From positions 2,666,001-2,730,000 of the forward strand of contig NZ_CP139781.1 of assembly GCF_019679435.2 (NCBI RefSeq): 64,000 nucleotides of DNA, read 5' to 3'. The notes under the pieces were generated by a model, which was not told the DNA's origin, did not search any database, and saw only the letters and a program-made list of their open reading frames with translations. A program made the translations under genes and the position numbers. How positions within the stretch are numbered: the first letter of the stretch is position 1; each line of letters opens with the position of its first letter. Source of the DNA: Actomonas aquatica (lineage in GTDB: Bacteria; Verrucomicrobiota; Verrucomicrobiia; Opitutales; Opitutaceae). Below are positions 1-10,000 of this stretch, piece by piece.

Positions 1-10
1 AAACTGCAAC

Positions 11-38
11 GTAGGCCGCGAGCTTGCTCGCGCTCACG
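11..38. repeat. REP-like palindromic repeat, GTAGGCCGCGAG family
   Basis: The sequence GTAGGCCGCGAG is followed by its mirror, giving a perfect inverted repeat CGCGAGC-TT-GCTCGCG at 17-32. Close variants occur at 44582-44612 and 54856-54886, so this is a dispersed family. It lies just inside the left edge, before any gene. It is not followed by a T-run, so it is better read as a REP element than as a terminator. Confidence 0.75.
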
Positions 39-195
39 TCGGATCGAAAACCCAACGTCTCGCACGGTAAAAACCGGACTCGCAGATCGGCGACGCATAG
101 ACAACCTGATCACCACCTGGCCGCTAGTCCGTTTCTTCACCATGAGTCCCTGCCGGACGCTTTTCTTTGCTCGATCAGATTCCCAACCACGGCCC

Positions 196-573
196 ATGAA
201 ATCCGCACTAGCGATCGCCCTGTCGATTCAGGTAGGGAGCTCGGCCTTTGGCGCCGATCCCTCCGTCACGGTGAAAGCTCAGGAGCTGATTCAACAGGAA
301 TTTAAATTCGACCCCGCAAAGGTAGAGGTCCCGGAGCCTGAGGCCGAACCGGAGGACGAAGTGGTCACCATGCCAGCAATGACCGTGTCGGCCGCACTGC
401 AGCGGCGAGACTTGGAGAAGAAGATCCAAGAGCAGGAGCGACTACTCGAAACCAGAACCTTTTCATTCATCCGCGGTGGCACCGTGCTCGAGCGGGAACT
501 CGGCCCCACCAAAATCGAGCTCGGTTCGTGGGCCGTTGGCTCCAACCTCGGCCTACTGCGAATTTCCTGGTGA
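196..573 (+). CDS. small secreted protein of unknown function
   Basis: This encodes a 125-residue protein. I chose the ATG at 196 because it places a short basic start directly before a hydrophobic segment (ALAIALSIQVGSSAFGA), which reads as a signal peptide; an upstream ATG at 142 would bury it. After the predicted cleavage site comes an acidic proline-rich stretch (about residues 40-60, PEPEAEPEDE), then VVTMPAMTVSA, then a charged helix (about 70-85) likely to form a coiled coil. I do not recognise a family. The next gene starts 12 bases downstream on the same strand, so the two are probably co-transcribed. The function is unknown. Confidence 0.6.
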   Translation: MKSALAIALSIQVGSSAFGADPSVTVKAQELIQQEFKFDPAKVEVPEPEAEPEDEVVTMPAMTVSAALQRRDLEKKIQEQERLLETRTFSFIRGGTVLERELGPTKIELGSWAVGSNLGLLRISW

Positions 574-584
574 AGACCTCCCCC

Positions 585-923
585 ATGATCCCCTACATCC
601 ACCGCCCGAAGGTTGGGTTCGGGTTGTATCTATTGGTGATGGTCGCCGCTGCCTTCGGTGCGACCTACAACCCCGCCGTTAATGCCAAACTCATCCTCAA
701 ACTCGACGGTATCGCGCTCGGATTCATGGCCGCCGTCGCCGTGCAAAGAAGCCCGATTCACCACCGTCGCAGTCACTATCCGGCCGATTGGGTTTTCTTC
801 TATTACTACCTCCTGTTCCCCCTCTATCTCCTGACCGAAAAAGGTTGGCGCGGTGCCCTCCAAGGCCTCGCCATCCTGCTGCTCATCGTCGCCGCCAGCC
901 TCACGCCCGCATTGCTCATGTGA
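585..923 (+). CDS. small integral membrane protein
   Basis: This encodes a 112-residue protein beginning MIPYIHRPKVG. It has about four hydrophobic segments: near residues 10-27, 38-50, 66-82 and 90-110. The ATG at 585 was preferred over an in-frame start at 528, because the earlier start overlaps the end of the preceding gene and adds a polar tail before the first membrane segment. No catalytic motif is visible. It follows a small secreted-protein gene by 12 bases and may belong to the same transcript. No function can be assigned. Confidence 0.6.
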   Translation: MIPYIHRPKVGFGLYLLVMVAAAFGATYNPAVNAKLILKLDGIALGFMAAVAVQRSPIHHRRSHYPADWVFFYYYLLFPLYLLTEKGWRGALQGLAILLLIVAASLTPALLM

Positions 924-940
924 CGGTCTCCCCAACCTAC

Positions 941-965
941 GGGGTCAATCTTATATTCTTGAATT
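941..965 (+). repeat. 25-bp dispersed repeat, copy 1
   Basis: The 25-bp sequence starts GGGGTCAATC and ends TTCTTGAATT. It occurs identically here, at 30539-30563 and at 62994-63018. All three copies lie on the plus strand, downstream of a plus-strand gene. In this copy it begins 17 bases after the TGA stop of the small membrane protein gene and is preceded by CTAC, where the other copies have CTAA or TTAA. Confidence 0.9.
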
Positions 966-1105
966 CCACCGTCCGTGCACGTGTCAATGCCTCCTCCGGT
1001 CGGCTTACCGGCAGCCTCCCATCGTGCGGGCGCTGATCGGTCACCTAGATTGAGACCTGACAGCGGGACGAAGCAGTCCGAAGCTGGAAGGTCTCCTCCC
1101 CGCTT
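966..1105. other. intergenic stretch with no gene
   Basis: This is the leader of the GH43-like gene, 140 bases long. I see no coding potential on either strand that looks real. A purine-rich GGAAGG lies about 15 bases before the ATG at 1106 and is a weak candidate ribosome binding site. Confidence 0.4.
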
Positions 1106-2227
1106 ATGCCTTCTACCCCCGTTCGCTTCCGCTACCTCGCCCTCTCCATTTTGTGCGCCGCACTGAGCGCTCCGTTGCTCACCGCCCAACCGGCCGCGCC
1201 CGCCTCCGACACCGGGATTCACATTGTCGAAAACCTCACCCGGCCCGCGGACAAAGCGGTGCCGCAGGAGGACGATTACGCTGGCTACATGATGGTCTAT
1301 TTTAAGGATCAAACCCAGTCGGCCTACCTCGCGATCAGCGAGGACGGGTATACCTTCACCGATGTGAATGGCGGCGAGCCGATCTTCATCGGCGAACACC
1401 TCGCGGAGCAGAAGGGCGTGCGCGATCCACACATCACCCGCGGTCCCGACGGCGCCTTCTATCTCGCCATGACCGACCTGCACATTTTCGGCGATCGGGC
1501 CGGCTTCCGCGAGACCCGCTGGCAACGCTCCGAAGAACGCTACGGCTGGGGCAACAATCGCGCGCTGGTGCTGATGAAGTCCTGGGACCTGATCCACTGG
1601 AGCCACACCGATTTCCGCGTCGATCTGGCCTTCCCCGAACTCGGGGACATCGACTGCTCCTGGGCGCCGCAAACCACCTACGACCCGGTGGCCGACAAGA
1701 TGATGGTCTACTTCACCATCCGCTATAACAACGACTACGCCAACATCTACTGGTCCTACGCCAACGACGACTTCACCGCGCTCGAAACCGTGCCGCAGAA
1801 GATCCCCGACATCGGCGGCATCGACGCCGACCTCACGCTCGTCGATGGCACCTGGCACATGTTCTACGTCGCCGGCGCCAAGCTCTTCTACGCCAGCTCC
1901 ACCAAGCTCCACGACGGCTACGTGGGCGACCAAACCCGCATCGATCCCGAAACCAAACCCACCGAAGCACCCAATGTATTTCGCCGACTCGGCACCGACA
2001 CCTATGTGCTGATGTATGACGTCTACGGCGGCCGCCCCAACAACATGGGGTTCAGCGAAACCAAGGACTTCAAAACCTTCACCGACATCGGCCACTTCAA
2101 CGAAGGGGTGATGCAGGGCACCAACTTCGAACGGCCGAAGCACGGCGCCGTCTCCTACCTCACCCGCGAGGAGCTGGAGACCGTGGCCAAGCACTGGAAC
2201 GTGAAGCTTCCTATCGCGCAGCCCTGA
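1106..2227 (+). CDS. secreted glycoside hydrolase, family 43-like
   Basis: This encodes a 373-residue protein with an N-terminal signal peptide (about residues 1-27, ending near LLTAQPA). The body reads as a five-bladed beta-propeller of the GH43/GH-F clan: repeated strands of the type AYLAISEDGYTF, a VRDPHITRGPDGAFYLAMTD block with a conserved Asp, a DADLTLVDGTWHMFY block, and EAPNVFRRLG whose Glu is a plausible general acid. Family members cleave arabinose or xylose linkages in hemicellulose; the substrate cannot be read from the sequence. The protein should act outside the cytoplasm. It converges on the two-partner secretion operon with only 16 bases between the genes, and I see no functional link to it. 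A related five-bladed enzyme is encoded at 58705. Confidence 0.82.
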   Translation: MPSTPVRFRYLALSILCAALSAPLLTAQPAAPASDTGIHIVENLTRPADKAVPQEDDYAGYMMVYFKDQTQSAYLAISEDGYTFTDVNGGEPIFIGEHLAEQKGVRDPHITRGPDGAFYLAMTDLHIFGDRAGFRETRWQRSEERYGWGNNRALVLMKSWDLIHWSHTDFRVDLAFPELGDIDCSWAPQTTYDPVADKMMVYFTIRYNNDYANIYWSYANDDFTALETVPQKIPDIGGIDADLTLVDGTWHMFYVAGAKLFYASSTKLHDGYVGDQTRIDPETKPTEAPNVFRRLGTDTYVLMYDVYGGRPNNMGFSETKDFKTFTDIGHFNEGVMQGTNFERPKHGAVSYLTREELETVAKHWNVKLPIAQP

Positions 2228-2243
2228 ACGGCCGCCCCCTCAC

Positions 2244-4019
2244 TCAAAAGCTCACATTCGCGGCGACGTGGAGGCGGGAGTTATCGCCGGTGTCACTGCT
2301 GCCGCTGTCGCGCAGTTGCCAGCCGTGCGCCACCCGCACATTGGCGTGGGCGGTCAGCTGGTAGGTGAAGCCGATACCGACGCTGTGCAGGTTGTAGGTG
2401 CGCTCGCCGGGTAGGCGGTCGACGTTCCACACCCGCGCGTAGTCGTGAAAAAGATACGGGGTGAGTCCATCGCGTAGGCCCGCTTTTAGCAGTGAGCGCG
2501 CCGGGTGCACGGTGGGCAGGCGCAGTTCCTGGCTGAAGAAAAGCGCGTTATCCCCCACGACCTCGCCCTGCTCGTAGCCGCGCACGGAACCACTGCCGCC
2601 AGCGGAGTATTGTTCACTGCCGAGGAGGTTGTTGGTCGAAACCTGCAGCTCACCCCGCACTGTCCAACTCGCGCCCGGTAGCAGGGCGGCGAGGGAGGTT
2701 TCGCGAAACACATCCATGCTCGCGTAGGCGTAGCGTGCTTTGGCCCCGGCCCGGGATCCGCGAAACGCACCGTCACCGTTATGGTCGGTCAGGCCGCCCG
2801 GCGAAGCCGTGAGCCGCAGTCCCCAGGTGGTGGCTCCCCAATCATCGCTGAGCGTGCCGCGATACTGCGCGCGGACCTGCGCGATGTGGGTAAGGTTGTC
2901 GGAGATGGGAATGACAAACGGCGGCAACGCGAACTCGAGGTTATTGTCGCTCACTTTGAAGTCGGCGCCGAATTGCAGGCCGTGCGTGTAGCGCGAACCG
3001 AGATCGCGCAGCGGCTGGTCGAGCTGGAGGCCCGCCTGCCAGCTCATGCCTTCTTGCGAGAACCCACCGTTGGGCACGCTCTCGATCTCCGAATAGGCGC
3101 CGAAGAACGAGAGACTGCGGTTACCGGCCAGATCGGCGGTGTAGTTGCCGGAGAGCGAGCGCGAGTGCTCTGCCTCGAGATCGCTGCTCCATTGCAGGGT
3201 GGCCATGTGGCCCAGCCCGAGCGCGTTGCCCCAGTTCACGCCCGCGGAGAGGCGATCCTCCGTGGTGGTCTGCGTGCCGGTGTTGCTGTAGCCGCCGAAG
3301 ACCCGCCACGGCAGGCGGTCCTGCACCTGAATGACGATGTCGGTGGTGCCGGGCTCCGCGCCGGCTTCGACGCGGGTGGCAACGTTGCGAAAGCTATTGC
3401 GGTTAAGCCGGTCCACACCAGCCCGCAACGCGGCGGCATCGACGCCCGCACCGGGCGCGAAGTCAAAACGGCTCAGGTAACTCGCCTCCGGAAAGTGCCG
3501 GTTGCCCTCCACCCGGACTTGGCCGAGCGAGCTCTCCATCACCACGTAATGCACCACACCGTCGGTCACATCCTGTGGTGGGGCATACACCACCGAGAAG
3601 GGGTGACCCTGCAACGTGAGCATGCCGCGCACGATCGCGCGCAGTCGCTCCAGCGATTCGCGCGACGCCGGTTCACCCAGCATCGCGTCGGCCACGCCAG
3701 CGAGGTCGGCTTCGGTCAAGGTCGCTACGCCGTCCAGACGAATGCCGCCCTCGCGGCTCGCGCCCGTCGCTTCCACCTGGGCGGGATCGTTCACCAGACG
3801 CACGCCGCGCAAGGCTGGCAGGATCACGGTCTCGTCGGGGCGCGCCGATAGACGCAACTCCGGCGACAGGATGGGCGTATCCGCTTCCTGGGCACGCAGA
3901 ACCGTGAGTCCGCCGGTCAGGGCGAGGGCGAGCAACAAAGGACGAAGGAAGGATGAGAACATCGGAGAAAAGCGGGACAAAAATTGGGAATCGAAGGAGT
4001 GGGATCGTGCGGCGGTCAT
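2244..4019 (-). CDS. two-partner secretion outer-membrane transporter (TpsB, ShlB/FhaC/HecB type)
   Basis: This 591-residue Omp85-superfamily pore should export the TpsA exoprotein encoded just upstream. A signal peptide (hydrophobic LRPLLLALALTGGLTVL) precedes POTRA-like domains (about residues 60-230, including VRVEGNRHF and the following LNRNSFRNV). A 16-strand barrel follows to the C-terminus, which ends in Phe (AANVSF). The signature loop-6 motif VRGYEQG is present, followed by alternating barrel strands. The length is normal for FhaC-like proteins. The chosen ATG lies 2 bases after the TpsA stop and follows a GGGAGGGGAGGG run inside the end of tpsA, implying coupled translation. An internal Met (residue 20) would give a more compact signal peptide but lacks such a site. 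Confidence 0.92.
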   Translation of the reverse strand: MTAARSHSFDSQFLSRFSPMFSSFLRPLLLALALTGGLTVLRAQEADTPILSPELRLSARPDETVILPALRGVRLVNDPAQVEATGASREGGIRLDGVATLTEADLAGVADAMLGEPASRESLERLRAIVRGMLTLQGHPFSVVYAPPQDVTDGVVHYVVMESSLGQVRVEGNRHFPEASYLSRFDFAPGAGVDAAALRAGVDRLNRNSFRNVATRVEAGAEPGTTDIVIQVQDRLPWRVFGGYSNTGTQTTTEDRLSAGVNWGNALGLGHMATLQWSSDLEAEHSRSLSGNYTADLAGNRSLSFFGAYSEIESVPNGGFSQEGMSWQAGLQLDQPLRDLGSRYTHGLQFGADFKVSDNNLEFALPPFVIPISDNLTHIAQVRAQYRGTLSDDWGATTWGLRLTASPGGLTDHNGDGAFRGSRAGAKARYAYASMDVFRETSLAALLPGASWTVRGELQVSTNNLLGSEQYSAGGSGSVRGYEQGEVVGDNALFFSQELRLPTVHPARSLLKAGLRDGLTPYLFHDYARVWNVDRLPGERTYNLHSVGIGFTYQLTAHANVRVAHGWQLRDSGSSDTGDNSRLHVAANVSF

Positions 4020-4021
4020 GT

Positions 4022-7000
4022 TCAGCCCTCCCCTCCCGCCGGACCGACCAGTAGGCTAGTCATCGCATCCATGAGGAATTGTTTTTGGATCATCGCCTGC
4101 ATGTCGCCCGGCAACGGATCGTAGTCCTCGGCGGTGATGTCCGGCAGCGGCGAGAAGTCGATGTCGGCAAAGGCCCGCGGCTCGCCCACGTCACCCACGA
4201 GGTTTTCGAAGATGATGCGTTGCTCGTCTTCCTGAAACACCTGGAAGGCCCGTTCGGTGGACCCGATGATGAAGGTCGCGAGGGCCATCGGTCCGGAGGC
4301 GAGACGGCCGGCCCCCGCCGATGCGCTGCGCACGTAGGGGAAGATCGTTTTGGCGATATTCACAGCCGCCTGGGTGCTCGCGGCCGCCGCGACGCCGGCG
4401 CCGCCCACGGCTCCTCCCGTCACGCCGCCGATGGCGCCGCTCAACACATCGTAGTTGGCCAACTTGGCATCGAGGGCGTCGAGTCGCGCCTCCCCGAGGA
4501 TGTCGAGGTAGGGCACGTTTGAGCCGAACAAGCCCTGCATGCCGCCCGCGTAAAGGGTCGCGCCCTCGGCGGTGGGATCTTCCAACACCTCGCGCAGGTC
4601 CGCCCGCTGGGTTTGCAACGCGAGCAACTCTTCGCGGAAGCCGGCAATCTGGTCGTCGATGAAGGCACGTTCGCCGCCCTCGCGCGTGGCGATCCATTGA
4701 TCAATGAGGGCCAGCGTATCGGCGGTTTCGCGCGGATCGCCCGACCGCGCGAGGATGTCGTTGAGCAAGGTCGTCTCGGTTGCGCTGAGGGAGCCGCTCT
4801 CAAAATCGAGGAAGCCCTGCGCCGCCGCAGCGAGACGCGTTTTGATCGTCTCCACTTCGTCGAGCAGACTGTAATAGAGACCACCCGCGGCGTTGTTGCG
4901 CTGGAAGGCCTCGAGGCGCGAGATCAGCAGATTGCCGGTCCGGTCGCGCTCTTCGGCAAACTTCTGCTGCACCACCTGCGCGAGCAGGTTCTGCGCGCCG
5001 GAGCGCTCGGTCACCGGGAGGGCCTGGACCTTGGCGAGATAACCAACCATGGCCCCGCCGAGCGCGGCACGTTTTTCCGGGTTGGTCGCGAGGTCGGCCA
5101 TCCAGGCGCGAATGCGCGCAGCGTTGAAGGGCGGGCTCACGTCTTCCTCGCCGAAGATCGCGTAATACAGACTGCCTTCGCCGCGGTCCTCTCCGAAGGT
5201 GTCGGTGAGGTGGCCGAGGATCATCTCGAAGGTCATCTCGGGCTGATCGGAGAACAGCAGACCGATGTCGTTGGCGTAGTCGGAAATCGACCGCACCTCG
5301 ACGCTGGCGTCCGAGGCCACGGCGTCTTCGGCGAGTTTGATCATCTCCTCGATTTCGGTGCGGTTGCGCACGGTGAGCACGCCGTTGGTCACGGCGGTGA
5401 CGACATAGTTGCGGTTCGTGCCGAGGTGGCCGCCGCTGATGCCGATGGAACGGGTCACGCGGGTCTCACCTGTGCCGATGGAGGTATCCGGCACGAAGAT
5501 AACCGCATCGCCCGTCACGATCGTGCCGGGATCGGAGGCGCCGATTTCGATCTCGTTCACCGCGACCTCCGTCGTCTCGCCATCAATGACAACGGGGATG
5601 AAACCCACCTGCTCGCCGCTGGTGGAGTCATCGCCTTCGTCGCGACCGATGCTCCGGCCGCCGCTTTCGCCGTCGGACGCTCCGGCGACGCCACCCACGA
5701 AGGCGCGCAGGTCGGGCGCGACGTAGTTGTTGAGGTCCACCGGCACCCCCACCTGGGCCGCAGCGGGATCGTCGCTCACCTCGTATTCAAGATTCCCAAA
5801 CTGCTCAGCAGCGGTCTCACCGTTGGCGAAGTTCGTGCCGGTAACCGAGAAGGCGACGTCGCTGAGATCGAAGATCGACGCCGGATCCGTGCCGGGCGAA
5901 ACGGCGAGCTCGGCGTCGTTGACGATGAGCGTGACCGGACGCGGGAAGATCGACAGCACGCCGGGCGTAAACGCCTCGAGCGCGTAGAGGTCGCTGTCGA
6001 AGGACGACCACAACATCGAGATGAGGTAGTGACCGGCGTCGCTGAAGACATCCGTCGGCACCACGGTGCGCAGATCGAGCACACTCGCGGGGTCGACAAA
6101 GTCCGGCAGCCCCATGCCACCGAAGATGGCGCTGAAGGTGGGGTTGGCGTCGCCGTAATAGCGGGCCACATTGTCGACCGTGATGGTGAGCGGACGCTTC
6201 AGGATGGCGAGGTTGCCGAAGCCGAGGGTGCCGATCGTGTAGTTGGCGTTAATGATCTCCGCCTCGATCGTGTAGTTGCCAGGCGCGGTCGCGCGGTCCG
6301 GCGCGGTGAAGCGCAGCACTTCGTCGAGCGTGTTGAGGTCGGTCGGCAGATTGGTGTCACCGATGAGCGAGAAGCTCGGGTTGCCTTCGCCATAGTAGCG
6401 CTCGATCGGGGCGATCTCGATGTTGAGCGGACGCGGCGCGATGGTCACCGCGGCGGAGGTGTCCGCGAGCGTGTAGTTGTTGGAACGCAGCGTGAAGGTC
6501 GACGCAGCGGTCACGTCGTAGGTGCCGACGTTATGTCCGCGGGCGAGATCGGTCGTGGTGGCGAAACCGAGGATGTCGCTCGCCAGATCGCCGTTGGCAA
6601 AGTCGCCGGTGAGCGTGAACGCGCTGCCGGTCGGATTCTCGTCACCGAAGAAACGCGTCGCCGTCGCGGCCACCGTGAGCGGACGCGGCAGCACGAGGAG
6701 CGTCCCGGTGAAGTCGGTGAGCGTGTAGTTGGGATCGAGCAGCGTGCCCGCGAAGGCATAGGTGCCGACATCGCTGCGGAAGTCCGCCGGATCATCGATC
6801 TGGATGAGTCCTTCGCGGTCGGCGGCAAATTTCAGGCCGTCGACCGTGAAGCTCGGCAAACCCTCCAACATGTCGCCGTAGAGGCGGCTGGTGTCGGTCA
6901 CATGCACCGCGATGGGCGCCGGGGTCACGTTGAGGGTGCCGCCGTTGACCGTGATGTCGTAGTTGGGGCTGCTGGCCGTGGCGTTGTAGAGGTAGTTGCC

Positions 7001-10000
7001 CACGTCACTCGTCGGCGTCGCATCGGTCCCGATCTGCAGGCCGATCGACTCAAAGGTGTCGCCGAGCTTGAAGCCGGTGGCGATCGACGCGGATGGCGTG
7101 GGGTTGGCGTCGCCGTATTCGCGAGTCACGTTGCCCAAATCCAGTAGCAACGGCGCCGGATCGATGATGAGACGGCCGGGCACGTAGGTGATGGCGTAGT
7201 TGGCGTTGGCGTCGGACGTCACCTGGATGCCGTAGCCGCCGGCGATCACGTTGGAGGAAGCCGTCGCCACCGTGGAAAGGTGGAGCCCGGTGATGTCGTC
7301 CACGGTGTCAAAGGACGCCAGACCAGCGAAGGTGGCGGTGAGGGTTGGGTTCAACTCGCCGTATTCGCGGTGCAGGGTGTCGGCCGTGATCGTGAGCGGT
7401 CGGGCGAGGATGTTGAGCGTGCCGGTGCCGAAGGTGAGATCATAGTTGATGGCCGAAGCCGACGTGATCGAAACGGTGTGGCTGCCGACGCCGGCAGCGA
7501 CGTTGGGGCCGGCAAACGAGAGGCCCTGAATCACGGCCGGGGTGTCGCCGTTGACGAGTCCCGTGGCGCTGAGCGTGAAGGTGGGATTGGCGTCGCCGTA
7601 GAGGCGCGAGGTGAGTTCCGGCGCGATGAACAGCGGGGCGCGGTTCACCGTGAGCGTGCCCGGCACGAAGCTCACCTGGTAGTTGCCGCTGAGGGCAGAG
7701 CCGGCCGCGTTGATGGCGTAAGTGCCAGCGTTGCTGGCAGCCGTGGCGGCGGTGCTGAGGCTCAGGGTGCCGATCGCATCAGCGAGTGTATCCGAAAGTT
7801 TGAGACCATTGCCCGTGGCGGTGAAGGTGGGATTGGCCGCGCCATAGAGGCGGGCGGCATCGGCCACCTGAACGGAAAGCAGCGCCGGGTTCACCGTGAG
7901 TCTGCCGGGCATGTAGGTGACCGCGTAATTGGCATCGGTAATGCCGCCAGCCGTAATGCTGTAAGTGCCGACGTCGGAGCCCGCGGTAGCGGTCGTGCTC
8001 AGACTCAGACCGGTGGTGTCGAGCAGGCTGAGGTTGGTGTAGCCGGTCGGATTGGTGCCGGAGAGGCTGTAGGAAAAGCTCGGGTTGGCGTCGCCGTAGC
8101 TGCGGGATTGGTCGCCCACGAGGATGCTCACCGGGCGCGGCGTGACGGTGAAGGTCGCGGGCACGAAGGTCACCGCGTAGTTGCCGGCCAAGCCGGTCGT
8201 CGTCGCCCAGGCGGGAGTGATGGCGTAGGTGCCAACATCGGAGAGCTGGCCGGTCGGCGTGGTCACCGCGAGCGTGCCGAGATCGGCCAACGATTGATCG
8301 AGCACCAGCCCCTCCACGTCGGCCGCAAAGGTCGGGTCAAGATCGGCGAAGAGCTTGCTCGCGTCCTGCGCGGTGATGGTCAGCGAAACCGGATCAATGG
8401 TGAGCGTGCCGGCCGTGGTGGTGATGGCGTAGTTGGGATTCGCGCCGACGGTGGGTGTGATCGCATAGGAGCCGACGTCGGAGTCGATCGCCGCCGTGGT
8501 GGAGTAGCTCAGCCCCACGATGTCGGCTGCGGTGTGAAACGAGGCCAGACCGGAGAGCGTGCCGCCAAAGGTGGGGTTGGCGGAACCATAGAACCGCGAC
8601 ACATCACCGGCGGTGATGGTAAGCAGGCGCGGATCGACTGTCAGCACGCCGTTGACGAGGTTGAAGGAAACGCCGTCGAGGGTGTCGACCGACGGCACGA
8701 TGGCGTAGGTGCCGACGCCCGAGGTCGGCGTGGCGGTGCTGCTGTAGCTCAGGCCCGTAATCAGATCGAGGTCGAAGCCGGTCGGGGCGCTCACCGTGCC
8801 GGTGAAGGTCGGGTTGGCGTCACCAAAGAAGCGCGTGAAGTCGTGCGCGCGGATCGTCACGCTGGAGGCGCCGACGGTGAGCAGGCCGTTGAGGTAGGTG
8901 TAGGTGTAGTTGGCGTTGGTGGCACCGCTCGCGATGATGTTGTAGGCGCCGTCGGGGGAGCTCGCGGTGGCGGCCGTGCTCAACGTGAGCCCCGTGATGT
9001 CCGCGGCGGTGTCGCCATTAACGAGTCCGGTGAAAGAGGCGGTGAGTGTGGGGTTGTCGGTGCCGAAACTGCGGGTGAGATCGTCGGGGCGGATCGTGAG
9101 CGGCGCCGGGTTGATGGTCAGCGTGCCGGGCGCGAAGGCGATCTGGTAGTTGTAGTCGGAGGCCACCACGGTGCCGGCCGCGATGGTGATGGCGGCCGTG
9201 CCGACGTCGTCGCCGGCGGTGGCGGTGGTGCTAAGCACGGGCGCGCCGCTGAAGGCCTGCGCGGCGGTATCGTCGCCCACGAGGCCGTCGACCGAGAAGG
9301 TCAGGGTCGGATTGGCGCTGCCGTAGAGGCGCGCGAGGTCGTCGGCCGTGAGCGTCAGGATGGGCGCGAGACGGTAGAGGATGCGGTTGCCGGTCGCGGT
9401 GATGGTGCCGGGGGCGTTGGCCGCGTAAGTGCGATCGTAAACTGGCTCGAAACTGAGGCCGCCGAGCGCGCTGTCGGTGGGATTGTCGGCGTAGATCAGC
9501 GCGCGACCGGAGTTGTGGTTCGTGATGGCAGGGCTGCCGGCGAGATTGGTGAAGTTGCCGCCGGTTGCGACCAAGGTGATGTCGGCGTCGGTGGTCTCGA
9601 TCGTCGCACCGCTGGCGAGGGTGAGGTTGCCGGCCGTGATGATTTGCACGTCGAACCCACTGCCGACTCCGAGCTCTTCGCTGTAGGCGTTGAGCTGACC
9701 GTCGATGGTCAGGTCGCCCGAGCCATCGACAATGTGCACCGCACCGCCAATCGCCGCAGGAGTGGCGTCGGACGTGGTGAGCATGCCGATGGCGTTGGCG
9801 GCATTGGCAATCGTCACCGCCCCGCCGATACCGCCCTCGTTGAGCGCGAGATCGAGCGTCTGCGTATTGAGCACGCCATCAAAAGCGACGGCGCCCATGA
9901 CGCGGCCCTCAAAACCGGACGGCGGCAGATTGCCGCTCCCGGCCGGCGCGGCGTCGGCGTTCTGGCGGATCGAAACCGTATCGGCCGTGACCGTCGCGCC